NCBI RefSeq assembly: GCF_006439355.1
Contig: NZ_VFTG01000004.1
Coordinates: 248,001 to 312,000 of the forward strand
Source: Mesorhizobium sp. B4-1-3
GTDB taxonomy: Bacteria; Pseudomonadota; Alphaproteobacteria; Rhizobiales; Rhizobiaceae
DNA: 64,000 nucleotides
Direction of reading: 5' to 3'
Below the pieces are notes generated by a model, which saw only the letters and a list, made by a program, of their open reading frames with translations, made no database searches and was not told the DNA's origin. The position numbers were made by a program, and so were the translations under genes. Of the stretch, positions 9,841 to 18,059 are shown piece after piece. The first letter of the stretch is position 1. Every line of letters begins with the position of its first letter.

Positions 9841-11262
9841 TCATCCTCGAAGCTGGGCTATCAATTCCTGGCATATAACAGAGGGCATACGCTGCGAGCG
9901 AGGACGCTCTAGAGCGACCGAGAGAATTGAAAAGTTCGAAAATTGGCCTGTGGTTTGATCGAATTCTATTCTTGCTTTGAAGTAGCCCTTCTGCATGACT
10001 TCGATGACCACAATGTCGTCCTGCATCTCCAGAAAAACAAATCCTCCTATGCTTTCGCTACCTTGGTATTTACTTTGTGGAATTCTTATCGTCCAAAGGA
10101 AACCTGCCAACTCATAGGACAATTCAATTGAAATTTGATCAACTGTATGCTCCATCCGTATTATCTCAAGATCTTGGATGCCGCCAAAGTCTAGCACCGA
10201 GAAACTCGCAAAACCCCGTAAACACCGCCAAGGGACATTCGTCGATCGCAAGAATTTTCTCATTTCTCGCGATGATAGTTTTTCAAGAGCGGCAATCGTC
10301 GACTCACCGGCGATTGCCTCCATATGGGCGCCCCATTTGCCAACGAAAGCTTTGAGTTCATTCTCCTCAGGCCAAGCCTTCCTGTCCCTTGCGGAGAGAG
10401 GGGTAGAGCGAGCTAAAAGCCTTAATTCTGCGTCTGACAGCACAAACTTCACATCTCCCCAGGGATTTCGGCTAACTTGCCCCTTGACCTTCACGAGCCC
10501 CATCGCCCTGGCGTGTAGGAGACTTGTTTTCCCATGGCGGGCAAGCTTCGGTACAGTTCCCTTTAAGTTAAGCTGGAAAGCATCCCAAATCAAAGTTATG
10601 TAGGAAGGTCTTCCATCAAAGGAGGAGGATACGATTCCAACTAAAAGCCCGTCGGAATTGAGAACGGGACCGCCGCTCATCCCTCCAAGCACATCCATCT
10701 CTACTTCACAACAAGGAGAAATCATCCGTTCACCCCGCCCGCAAGGGAAAACTGCCGTCACCAACCCCAACGATACCATCAGGCTCACGAGAGCAGTGCC
10801 GTCTTCAATTCTCTGATGCCTAAATCCAAGTGCCCAAAGACGTTGGCCAACAAGCGGCAATGCTATTTGCATTGGGGCTAGCATCAGGGGAGACGTTTCG
10901 TAGGCAGCAGAATTTAATGTGCAGCTAATCAAGGATAGGTCCGATATGACATCCCGAGTCTCATCAAATTTGCTCACGACTGAGCTCGCCACGATCTCTT
11001 GTGGGAGCCATGCCCGCGCCGCGCCTGGCAGAAAAGTCAAAAAAACGGGAGATATAGCACCGACAGCCATGCACTCCTCAATTACATGAGTTGCGGTAAG
11101 GAGAAGCCCCGGACCGACCATCACCCCGCTTCCGAGAATTGTTATTTCTCTTTCTTCCATCTTAGCTACGGCTACTAAAGCGTCCCCGGCATCATACAAG
11201 GAGGCTAGTGGTCCGATGCCGTCTTCGGCGGCAAACAAACTTGTCTTCCATGACAGTGGCAT
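9841..11262 (-). CDS. Trypsin-like serine protease with unknown C-terminal domain
   Basis: A 473-residue protein whose first ~230 residues form a trypsin/DegP-like fold: His59 in LLTATHVIE, Asp108 in VISDLSLI and Ser196 in GGMSGGPVLNSDG make a complete catalytic triad. There is no signal peptide, PDZ domain or membrane segment, so it is probably cytoplasmic. Residues ~235-473 match nothing I recognise. The gene is visibly richer in A and T than its neighbours and uses many codons rare in the surrounding genes (AAA, ATA, TCA, GAA), which points to horizontal acquisition. It is transcribed alone, tail to tail with nrdJ. Possible roles (stress, immunity, effector processing) are speculation. Confidence 0.8.
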   Translation of the reverse strand: MPLSWKTSLFAAEDGIGPLASLYDAGDALVAVAKMEEREITILGSGVMVGPGLLLTATHVIEECMAVGAISPVFLTFLPGAARAWLPQEIVASSVVSKFDETRDVISDLSLISCTLNSAAYETSPLMLAPMQIALPLVGQRLWALGFRHQRIEDGTALVSLMVSLGLVTAVFPCGRGERMISPCCEVEMDVLGGMSGGPVLNSDGLLVGIVSSSFDGRPSYITLIWDAFQLNLKGTVPKLARHGKTSLLHARAMGLVKVKGQVSRNPWGDVKFVLSDAELRLLARSTPLSARDRKAWPEENELKAFVGKWGAHMEAIAGESTIAALEKLSSREMRKFLRSTNVPWRCLRGFASFSVLDFGGIQDLEIIRMEHTVDQISIELSYELAGFLWTIRIPQSKYQGSESIGGFVFLEMQDDIVVIEVMQKGYFKARIEFDQTTGQFSNFSILSVALERPRSQRMPSVICQELIAQLRG

Positions 11263-11543
11263 TTCTGGCAGTTTTGAGTTGTCTTCTGTAACTGATACAG
11301 GATGTGTTGTTTTATTGCTCTTGGGGTTAAGTCGGATTCGGGTGCCGCCCTTATTTGGCGAGAAGCCTAATGATGAAGCTACTACTGGGGGCTTTCTTAG
11401 TCACCCCATCTCGCAATCGACGTAGGTAGACAAAATAGAACGAAGTTCGGAGGAGATAATTGCATCCGAACATCGCATTCAGACGAGGTGCGTGCCTGCT
11501 CTTGTCCAACGTTCGCACGGAAAGCCCAAACCCACAGATACGA

Positions 11544-11915
11544 ATGCTCGACCACATCACGATCGAAGTCAGCGACCTCACCAGGAGCAAGCTATTCTGC
11601 GAACAGGCCTTTGCGCCCTCGGGCTACAGCCTCGCCTTCGGCAAGGACGGCATCTTTTTGGGCCTTTGATGTCGGCAATGGCTGCCTGTTCGAGATCCAG
11701 AGCACGGGCCAGACACCGCCGCTCACCCATCTGCATGTCGCCTTCCGGTGAAAAGCAAGGCAGAAGTCGATGCGTTCTACCGCGCGGCGCTCGAGGCGGG
11801 CGCCGCGGACAACGGCGCGCCGGGGCCGCGTCCGGGCTATGCGGAAAATTACTACGCCTGCTTTGTGCTCGATCCCGATGGTTACAACATAGGGGCGATG
11901 ATCAACGAGGGGTGA
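11544..11915 (+). pseudogene. Frameshifted VOC/glyoxalase family protein
   Basis: Three reading frames must be joined to give a normal small vicinal-oxygen-chelate protein: MLDHITIEVSDLTRSKLFCEQ (from 11544), then VGNGCLFEIQSTGQTPPLTHLHVAF, then KSKAEVDAFYRAALEAG and ENYYACFVLDPDGYNIGA to the TGA at 11913. The first break is an extra base near the TTT at about 11665; the second is a missing base near CCGGTGAAA at about 11747. Either the gene is dead or these are sequencing errors in short homopolymers. As intact, it would be a metal-dependent glyoxalase/dioxygenase-like enzyme of about 123 residues. It lies at the edge of the AT-rich protease region. Confidence 0.8.
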
Positions 11916-11937
11916 GGACCGATCGCCTGCGCGACTT

Positions 11938-12095
11938 CGTCATTCCAGGGCGGAGCAAGGAGCGAAGCGACGCGCGCAGACCCTGGAATCCATGCCGTTA
12001 AATCGAGGCCTTGCAGCGGATTCAGAATTCTGCACCGTTGCGCGCCGCGATAAAGGTCACGGTATGGATTCTCGGGTCAAGCCCGAGAATGACGA
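11938..12095. repeat. Rhizobial mosaic palindromic repeat
   Basis: An intergenic block built of two hairpins. CATTCCAGGG (11941-11950) pairs with the inverted copy beginning CCCTGGAAT (11981-11989), and ATTCTCGGG (12068-12076) with CCCGAGAAT (12082-12090). Blocks of this style, with CGTCATTC at the outer ends, are common between genes in Mesorhizobium genomes. It sits between two broken genes. Confidence 0.7.
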
Positions 12096-12138
12096 ACGCG
12101 TAGGGCCGCCTTTCGCCCCTCGTCCTCTGAAAGCCCGC

Positions 12139-12674
12139 TCAATCCTTGAACGTGATCCCGTACTTTGCCGCTTTCTCCTTCGGCATGTCGGCCAGCGCCT
12201 GGCGCACCGTGTAGCCGCCATAGATGTCGCGGCCGTCGCGGATCATCCAGTCCTCGACATCGGCTTCGGCAACGCTCATGCGGTCGCCCATCTTGTACTG
12301 GTTGCCGTTGACCGGTTCGTCGGCGAGCAGGCGACGAAATGACCGTCGCTATAACCGACAAGCTGCAGCCAGATATGCTCGGTGGCGCCGTTCTGCGTCA
12401 GCGGAAACTTCACGGTGTAGGTGTCTGGCATGCCGGCGTCCATCAGCTGGTGGAAACGCGCCAGCGTCGCATGGCCCTTGGCCTTGGCGCCTTGCATCGC
12501 CTGGTCGGCGGTGGAATAGGCGACGACCTTGATCGGGCGCGGCGCCGTGGGCGAGGCGCCGGGCGCCGCCTCCGGAATCGCAACGGGCTTATTGCTCGGC
12601 ACGTGCCAGTGCGTGTTGAGAAACCCGTAGCCGAGAGCAGCGGCGAAAACGACTGCCATGACAGGATTGCGCAT
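12139..12674 (-). pseudogene. Frameshifted DUF2314 family secreted protein
   Basis: The gene begins MRNPVMAVVFAAALGYGF (signal peptide or anchor) and reads through IKVVAYSTADQAMQGAKAKG and YTVKFPLTQNGATEHIWLQL, typical of DUF2314, up to SDGHFV. There it leaves the frame at about 12340. In the shifted frame the expected family ending continues as LADEPVNGNQYKMGDRM, then VEDWMIRDGRDIYGGYTVR to a stop at 12139-12141. A single missing G (GTCGCC where GTCGGCC is expected) explains it. The repaired protein would have about 178 residues. Function of DUF2314 is unknown. Pseudogene or sequencing error cannot be separated here. Confidence 0.8.
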
Positions 12675-12815
12675 CGAATCCCTCCAAATGCGATCACGGA
12701 CACGTTACCGGAAGGTCGTTGCCGCGCCGCTAAAAGACAGGGTGAGCGCCTGGTTAGAAAAATAAAGAAATTGCCATCGACCGATCGGCCGTGCGTGGGC
12801 GCGCCGGCGCCCTCT

Positions 12816-12998
12816 CCTTCTCCCCTTGTGGGAGAAGGTGGATCGGCGCGATAGCGCCGAAACGGATGAGGGGTGTTCCAGCGGAGTGAGGGGCAGGCGA
12901 TCTTGCTGCAGCGCCCCAAGCCGGCAAAGGTTTCCGCCAAGCTGGAGCACCCCTCATCCGGCCGCTTCGCGGCCACCTTCTCCCACAAGGGGAGAAGG
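12816..12998. repeat. RIME-like large inverted repeat
   Basis: Two inverted arms contain the block CCTTCTCCCCTTGTGGGAG (from 12816) and its reverse complement ending at 12998, each followed inward by a CGG-ATGAGGGGTG type segment (GGATGAGGGGTG near 12864; CACCCCTCATCC near 12948). This is the arrangement of Rhizobium-specific intergenic mosaic elements (RIME). It lies just downstream of the stop of the GH25 gene and could form a long stem in RNA. Confidence 0.75.
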
Positions 12999-13008
12999 AA
13001 GATGCGCC

Positions 13009-14130
13009 TCAATCCGCGTCGGCCATCATCTGCCCGCCGCCGCCCAGCCAGGCGCGCCATTGGCGCTCGTCGCCGTGGAAGACGTTGAGGTCGATGCGGC
13101 CGCTCACGCCATGCGACAGGCCGGAACCGGAATACTGCCAGAACAGCCATTTGCGGCCCGGATAGACCTTTGACGGATGCGCCGCCACCGCGCGCAGCCA
13201 GAACGGGTAATCCTGGAAGGCGCCGCGCAGGTTGTCGCGGTAGAAATCGGGGCTGGTGTAAATGATGGGCCGCTGGCCGTAATGGCGCTCCAGCTTATCC
13301 ATGAAGACCTGCATCTTTTCCAGCACCTTCTCGCGCGAAGGCCGCCGCTTGCAGGAGGAATCCCCGTTCCACTCGACGTCGATGACCGGCGGCAGCGCAC
13401 CGTCGATCTTGGGTACGTTGCGGATGAACCAGTCGGCCTGCTCGCCGGCGGTGCGGCACCAGTAGAAGAAATGATAGGCGCCGCGCTTCAGCCCGGCGCC
13501 ATCGGCGTTGCGCCAGTTCTTCATGAACATCGGGTCGAGATGATCGCCGCCGTCGGTCGCCTTGATGTAGGCGAAGTTGGCGCCCTGAGCGCGCAGCTTT
13601 TCCCAGTTGATGTTGCCCTGCCAGCGCGAGACGTCGACGCCGTGCACGGCCAGGTGGCGCGGCGAAGAGCGGCCGAAATTGATCGGCTTGGCGTCGCGGA
13701 AGGCATAGCGCGTGACCGGGCTGGCAAGCATGGCGGGCGCGGCGCGCGACAGCCGCTTCGGCGGCGAGACGAGTGCTGCCTCCTGCACCGGCGGCTCGAC
13801 GCTGTCCGGCAGATCGGCCGCCGGGAAGTTCACCGTCTCCTCCTTGGCGAGCCCGAAGGGGCGCGAGCTCTCGTCGCCGGGACTTCCATTGCCTTCGTCA
13901 AGCAGCGGCGCCGGCGGCTTGATGCCTGCCATGCCCGACATCGACGCGGTCTCGACGGTTTTTTCCCTTGTGGCGGTCTTCACGCCCTTCGACACCGGCG
14001 CGCTCGGCCGCACGACCGAACTGGTCGTCTCGTTGGACGGCATCTGCAAGGCATCGACGCCCGACGTGGACGAGCAGCCGGCAAGGCAAAGCGCTGCGAG
14101 CACGAAACTGACGACGCCAAAAATCCGCAT
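13009..14130 (-). CDS. GH25 family lysozyme, lipoprotein
   Basis: A 373-residue protein starting MRIFGVVSFVLAALCLAGCSS, a lipoprotein signal with the lipobox LAGC, so it is probably anchored to a membrane facing the periplasm. After a disordered Ser/Thr/Pro linker (about residues 25-155) comes a glycoside hydrolase family 25 domain: VHGVDVSRWQGNINW, FAYIKATDGGDH, YHFFYWCRTAGEQADWF, PPVIDVEWNG and WLFWQYSGSG. The DVSRWQ aspartate and the Asp/Glu in IDVEW fit the known active-site residues of GH25 N-acetylmuramidases. Likely role: peptidoglycan remodelling. A RIME-like repeat lies directly downstream. Confidence 0.92.
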   Translation of the reverse strand: MRIFGVVSFVLAALCLAGCSSTSGVDALQMPSNETTSSVVRPSAPVSKGVKTATREKTVETASMSGMAGIKPPAPLLDEGNGSPGDESSRPFGLAKEETVNFPAADLPDSVEPPVQEAALVSPPKRLSRAAPAMLASPVTRYAFRDAKPINFGRSSPRHLAVHGVDVSRWQGNINWEKLRAQGANFAYIKATDGGDHLDPMFMKNWRNADGAGLKRGAYHFFYWCRTAGEQADWFIRNVPKIDGALPPVIDVEWNGDSSCKRRPSREKVLEKMQVFMDKLERHYGQRPIIYTSPDFYRDNLRGAFQDYPFWLRAVAAHPSKVYPGRKWLFWQYSGSGLSHGVSGRIDLNVFHGDERQWRAWLGGGGQMMADAD

Positions 14131-14502
14131 CTTTGACCTGTACGCAAGACAAAACAGACCGAAGGCAGGAACAACGCCGCCGGAAGCCCCATTCCTAATG
14201 AGAAATTACCAACAAAGTTTGAATCAAAATTTACCTTTGGCGCAACGGTGGTGACCGATTCGGGGTGTGTCCCCGTCACCTCTCCCCGCGCGAATTCGGC
14301 GAGGCACCTGCCCTCGCCTGACTTCGCCGCGCTTGACACTTCCGGGGCTCATGAAGGCGCAGCCGCGAGCGAGCTTAGGATCAGGACGATTGTCGCCGGC
14401 TCGGCGGACGCATTGAAGCAGGGGCTAAACCTGGCTCGCTTGGCACCCCATATACGGGGCTCGCGCAAAGTGAAACGCTCACGTACCCAGGGATTGTGCT
14501 TA
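14131..14502. other. Divergent intergenic region, GH25 / Tim44-like gene
   Basis: About 370 bases with no convincing gene. The first ~110 bases are AT-richer and should hold the promoter of the GH25 gene. Just before the Tim44-like gene is a small hairpin CCCC-ATATAC-GGGG near 14448. The reading frame of the downstream gene stays open back to 14248, but that extension lacks a signal sequence and family resemblance. Confidence 0.5.
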
Positions 14503-15474
14503 ATGTCGAAGTCACGAACGATCAAAGTCGCGTCGATCTTCATGATCCTGCTGATGGCGCTCGGGACCCTCGCCATCGGCCCCGCCGAAGCGCGCATGGG
14601 CGGCAGCTTCGGCAGCCGCGGCAGCCGCACCTACCAGGCTCCCGCGCCGACCAGGACGGCCCCTTACACGGCGCCCGTCACGCGCTCGATGACGCCGCAG
14701 GCCACCCAGTCCACCCCATCGTCACAGTCGTTTCCCGGCTCCGCTCGCCCCGGTTTCTGGCGTGGTTTCGGCGGCGGCTTTGTCGGCGGGCTGGTGGGAG
14801 GACTGTTCTTCCAGGGCCTGTTCGGCATGATGCTGGGCCATGGTTTCGGCGGCATAGGCGGCGGGCTGAGCTTCATCTTCCAACTGCTCTTGATCGGCGG
14901 GCTCGTGATGCTGGCGATGCGCTTCCTCAATCGCGACAATGCCGCTCCGGCCAACATGCGAAGCGCCGGCGTTCCGTTCGGACGGCAAGGCTGGGGCGGC
15001 GCGCCGCCCAGCTATTCGTCCAACGCCGCGAGCTTCGGCTCCACTGACGCATCCGGCGCGGATGAAATTGGCATCACGGATGCCGATCGCGACGCGTTCG
15101 AACGAATCCTCGGCGACGTGCAGGCTGCCTTCACCCGCGAGGATCATCAGGGATTGCGCCGGCTGACGACCCCCGAAATGGTTTCCTACCTTTCGGAGGA
15201 GCTGGCGGAGAACGCGACTCATGGCCTCAAGAACGAGGTGACAAATCTTCGGTTGCTGAAGGGCGAAGTCGCCGAGGCGTGGCGGGAAGGCTCGCGCGAC
15301 TACGCGACCGTGGCGATGCGCTGGTCGGCGATCGACATCATGCGGAACCGACAGACTGGTGCCGTCGAGAAGGGCGATCCCAACAATCCGGTCGAAGCCA
15401 CGGAGCTGTGGACCTTCACCCGCCAGGCCGGAGAGCCATGGCTGCTGTCTGCGATCCAGGACGCGTCCAGTTAA
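14503..15474 (+). CDS. Tim44-like domain membrane protein
   Basis: From the ATG at 14503 the protein has 323 residues. It starts with an uncleaved signal anchor or signal peptide (VASIFMILLMALGTLAIG), followed by a Ser/Gly/Pro-rich region, a glycine-zipper hydrophobic segment (FGGGFVGGLVGGLFFQGLFGMMLGHG in parts, about residues 85-115) and a second transmembrane segment (FIFQLLLIGGLVMLAMRFL). The C-terminal ~140 residues (ADRDAFERILGDVQAAF, SYLSEELAENATHG, ATVAMRWSAIDIM) match the Tim44/MRPL45-like fold found in many alphaproteobacteria. Its function there is not established; membrane-protein assembly is a common guess. It sits beside lysozyme and uppP genes. Confidence 0.85.
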   Translation: MSKSRTIKVASIFMILLMALGTLAIGPAEARMGGSFGSRGSRTYQAPAPTRTAPYTAPVTRSMTPQATQSTPSSQSFPGSARPGFWRGFGGGFVGGLVGGLFFQGLFGMMLGHGFGGIGGGLSFIFQLLLIGGLVMLAMRFLNRDNAAPANMRSAGVPFGRQGWGGAPPSYSSNAASFGSTDASGADEIGITDADRDAFERILGDVQAAFTREDHQGLRRLTTPEMVSYLSEELAENATHGLKNEVTNLRLLKGEVAEAWREGSRDYATVAMRWSAIDIMRNRQTGAVEKGDPNNPVEATELWTFTRQAGEPWLLSAIQDASS

Positions 15475-15504
15475 GCCAGAAGCACAACGCAAACAGCGCT
15501 TCGA

Positions 15505-16296
15505 TCAACGCCTGAACACGCCGATCATCGGCCCGAGATTCCAGAAATCGTCGTTGCGGCCGATCCCTGGCGCATAAAGGCTGGAGATCGAGCCGTCGAG
15601 GAAGAGCGCGTTCGGGCAGCCGAGCTGATCGCGGAACAGGCGCGCAAACTCGTGGAAGGTCACGACGTCGTCCGAGATCGCGAAGACGGCGACGCCATCG
15701 GGACGCACGCCGACGCCGTCGCGGATCTTGCGCGAGGTACTGTCGTAACGGAATTTCGGATGGAGCTTGCCGTCGATGACCAGCATCGGCCCGGACTGCG
15801 TCGCATAATCGACGCGCGGCGGACGCTTGAGATAGTCCTTGGTCGCACGAACCCCGGCCTTGCCGGCGCTGAGATAGAAGATGCCGTTGGGCTGCATGGA
15901 GAAATTGCCGGATCCCGATCCGGTCTTCGCCGGCGTGACCTGCTCACCGCGCTCGACATACAGCCCGACCGGCATGAGGTTCGGATGATACATGCCGGCA
16001 TTGATACCGAACAGCATGGTGCGCCCTGCCGCCTGCTGCGCGCTGCGCAGATTGTGCAGCGACCGGTAGAAGTCGCCGTCCTCGTTCTTCCAGAACAGCT
16101 CGATGGAGAAATGCTTCGGATCGGCCTCGCAGACCAGATAGGACGCGCTCTCGAAAGTCTGGTTGCGACAGGGCGGCAAGGCCACCAGCCATTGGCCAAG
16201 GCCCATGCCGGCGCCGACGGCCGCGGGCACCGCCGATTTCACCAGCATCACCAGCAAGGGCACGGCGTGCAGCAACGTCGAAAGATCCATGAGCAT
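15505..16296 (-). CDS. Phosphodiester glycosidase (NAGPA/DUF2233) family protein
   Basis: A 263-residue protein with an N-terminal hydrophobic segment (LLHAVPLLVMLVKSAVPAAVGAGMG), probably exported. The motifs FGINAGMYHPNLMPVGLYVERG, NFSMQPNGIFYL, ATQSGPMLVIDGKLH, VGVRPDGVAVFAIS and CPNALFLDGSISSLYAP are those of the NAGPA family, named for the enzyme that removes GlcNAc from phosphodiesters in lysosomal enzymes. In bacteria the substrates are mostly unknown. It lies downstream of uppP and a secreted hypothetical gene on the same strand, so a cell-wall or glycan-related role is possible. Confidence 0.88.
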   Translation of the reverse strand: MLMDLSTLLHAVPLLVMLVKSAVPAAVGAGMGLGQWLVALPPCRNQTFESASYLVCEADPKHFSIELFWKNEDGDFYRSLHNLRSAQQAAGRTMLFGINAGMYHPNLMPVGLYVERGEQVTPAKTGSGSGNFSMQPNGIFYLSAGKAGVRATKDYLKRPPRVDYATQSGPMLVIDGKLHPKFRYDSTSRKIRDGVGVRPDGVAVFAISDDVVTFHEFARLFRDQLGCPNALFLDGSISSLYAPGIGRNDDFWNLGPMIGVFRR

Positions 16297-16373
16297 ACCA
16301 ATAGCTGAACGGCCCTATGAGGCGAACGGGCAACTCGCCTCTTCCGGCAATTCCGCCCTTCCGGGTGAGATCG

Positions 16374-16994
16374 TCATGAGGCTGGAATACCCGGGTCCTG
16401 CAGCAGATAGAAGATGCTCTTCGGATTGAAATCGGTGATGAGGAAGTCGAAGCTCGCCTGACGATGTGTGTCCACGTGGCCCTCGAGAAACCGAAGGCGA
16501 TCGAAAGGCTCAAGCTGGCGATCGTATCGGGCGAAGCTGTCGGATGAGATGAAGTCGGACGGGGTATGGGTCTGATCGAAGGACAGGCCGTCGCCGAACA
16601 CGCTCGGCTGGTTCATTATCGACTGAAGCTCGAACATGAAGTCCACCCACGGATGCCCGCTGCCGTTGAGCGCCACGATCCGCAAATAGAGAATTCCCTC
16701 GGTGAAATTGGCTGTTGGCTGCCGTGCCCTGATCGTCAGAATGACGGGGTCGGCCGTTTCCATTTCCTCGCCGAGGATAACCGGATCGGATCTCGTTCCC
16801 GTGCCTGAGACCGATCGGATCAGAAAGCCGCCGCGTTCGTCCGAGAAAGAATACTGACCGGCTTGCCATTGGCGGCCAAGCCCATTGGCTTCGGCCGCCG
16901 GCATGACAAGAACCAGGCACGAGAGAAATCCTGCAAGGCGGCGCACGCCTTTTGCGTGAACCGCCAGCAGCGCCGGACCTGCTAGGAGAGCCAT
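16374..16994 (-). CDS. Secreted hypothetical protein
   Basis: I do not recognise this family. The ATG at 16994 overlaps the end of uppP by 13 bp and gives 206 residues with a long signal peptide (RRLAGFLSCLVLVMPAAEANG). The mature part has mixed strands (SDERGGFLIRSVSGTGTR, ILTIRARQPTANFTEGILYLRIVALNGSG) and ends FDFLITDFNPKSIFYLLQD, with no cysteines and no recognisable catalytic motif. A longer reading from 17093 would run deep into uppP and is unlikely. Translational coupling to uppP suggests an envelope-related function. Confidence 0.7.
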   Translation of the reverse strand: MALLAGPALLAVHAKGVRRLAGFLSCLVLVMPAAEANGLGRQWQAGQYSFSDERGGFLIRSVSGTGTRSDPVILGEEMETADPVILTIRARQPTANFTEGILYLRIVALNGSGHPWVDFMFELQSIMNQPSVFGDGLSFDQTHTPSDFISSDSFARYDRQLEPFDRLRFLEGHVDTHRQASFDFLITDFNPKSIFYLLQDPGIPAS

Positions 16995-17854
16995 CCTAGT
17001 GCCAGGCCCAGCAACAGCACCACGCCGAGCAGGCCTCGATAGATGACGAAAGGCCAGGCGGAAAAGCGCTCGAGAATCCGCATCAGCCCCCATATGGCGA
17101 AGAAGGCCGAGATCGAGGCGACGACAAGGCCGACGGCCAGGATCGACCAGCCATGCGCGTCGAGATGCACCTTGTGCAGCTCATAGAGCTCCTTGAGGCC
17201 GGCGAGCGCGATGGCCGGCAAGCCGAGCAGGAAGGACAGGCGCGCCGCCTCCGGCCGGGCGAAGCCCAGCCCCATCGCCGCCGTCAGCGTCGAGCCCGAG
17301 CGCGAGACGCCGGGAATGAGCGCGCCGACTTGGGCGACGCCCACCAGCAGCGCGTCGAGGATCGAGGCCTGGCGCAGCATGAGCTTGTGGCTGGCGAAGA
17401 TCTCGGCGAGCGCCAGGAGGATCGCCATGGCGATGCAGGCCCAGCCAATGACGGCGAGCCCGCGCAGCGGCGAATTGCAGGCGTTGAGCACGCCCGAGAG
17501 CGCAAGGCCGGCAATGACGATCGGGACGGTGGCAAGCACGATGCTGATCGCAAGGCGGAAATAGCGGTCGCGGAAATCGCGGCGCGAGATCGCGGCAAGC
17601 GATCCGAACAGCACGTCCCTGACATCGCTCCAGAAATAGCTGACCACCGCCGCCAAGGCAGCCAATTGCATGGCGGCGGAAAAGGCCGAGCCGGGATCCT
17701 GCCAGCCGAGCACGGCCGGCACGATGCGCATATGCGCGGTCGACGAGATCGGCAGCAATTCGGTGATGCCTTGCACGATGCCCAGAAACGCCACCTTGGC
17801 ATAACCCAGACCGACAAAGCCGGTATCCAAACCTTGAGTGCAGACGTCGGTCAT
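16982..17854 (-). CDS. uppP: Undecaprenyl-diphosphatase
   Basis: Integral membrane phosphatase (BacA/UppP type, 290 residues) that converts undecaprenyl diphosphate to the monophosphate, recycling the lipid carrier of peptidoglycan and polysaccharide synthesis. Both family signatures are present: the N-terminal IVQGITELLPISSTAHMR, and the second conserved block IPGVSRSGSTLTAAMGLG with the arginine-serine pair of the active site. Multiple hydrophobic segments are evenly spaced through the protein. The stop overlaps the downstream hypothetical gene. Overexpression of this enzyme gives bacitracin resistance in other bacteria. Confidence 0.95.
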   Translation of the reverse strand: MTDVCTQGLDTGFVGLGYAKVAFLGIVQGITELLPISSTAHMRIVPAVLGWQDPGSAFSAAMQLAALAAVVSYFWSDVRDVLFGSLAAISRRDFRDRYFRLAISIVLATVPIVIAGLALSGVLNACNSPLRGLAVIGWACIAMAILLALAEIFASHKLMLRQASILDALLVGVAQVGALIPGVSRSGSTLTAAMGLGFARPEAARLSFLLGLPAIALAGLKELYELHKVHLDAHGWSILAVGLVVASISAFFAIWGLMRILERFSAWPFVIYRGLLGVVLLLGLALGWLS

Positions 17855-17990
17855 CTCAATCCTTTTCCCAGCGCCCCGGCCCTGCCCCGGGGCAAAAGTG
17901 AATCGTCATTCGAAAAGCCCTGGAGGACAGGCTTAGCCTCACGATAGCGTGATTCCAACTCACGGATTTGTAAGGTGCCGCTAATCCTGC

Positions 17991-18039
17991 TTGACAACGC
18001 CCGGCAGCATATTATCATCCACTAATCTTACACTGTAAG
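17991..18039 (+). promoter_or_regulatory. Promoter with palindromic operator before the GNAT gene
   Basis: TTGACA at 17991-17996 and TATCAT at 18013-18018 are spaced by 16 bp, close to the sigma-70 consensus. The palindrome CTTAC-ACT-GTAAG (18027-18039) covers the expected transcription start, a position suited to a repressor. Its shape resembles TetR-family operators, but no such regulator lies nearby. A strong ribosome site, GGAGGAGG, follows at 18045-18052. Confidence 0.6.
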
Positions 18040-18059
18040 GTAATTGGAGGAGGATTTTA

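Noticed and set aside
11351..11590. Possible 79-residue gene upstream of the AT-rich protease on the minus strand
   Set aside because: It overlaps the start of the VOC remnant, has no ribosome site and no recognisable features; the stretch 11263-11543 is best described as non-coding, AT-rich DNA.
14248..14502. N-terminal extension of the Tim44-like protein
   Set aside because: The extension would place a signal sequence in the interior of the protein; the ATG at 14503 starts directly before the hydrophobic segment.
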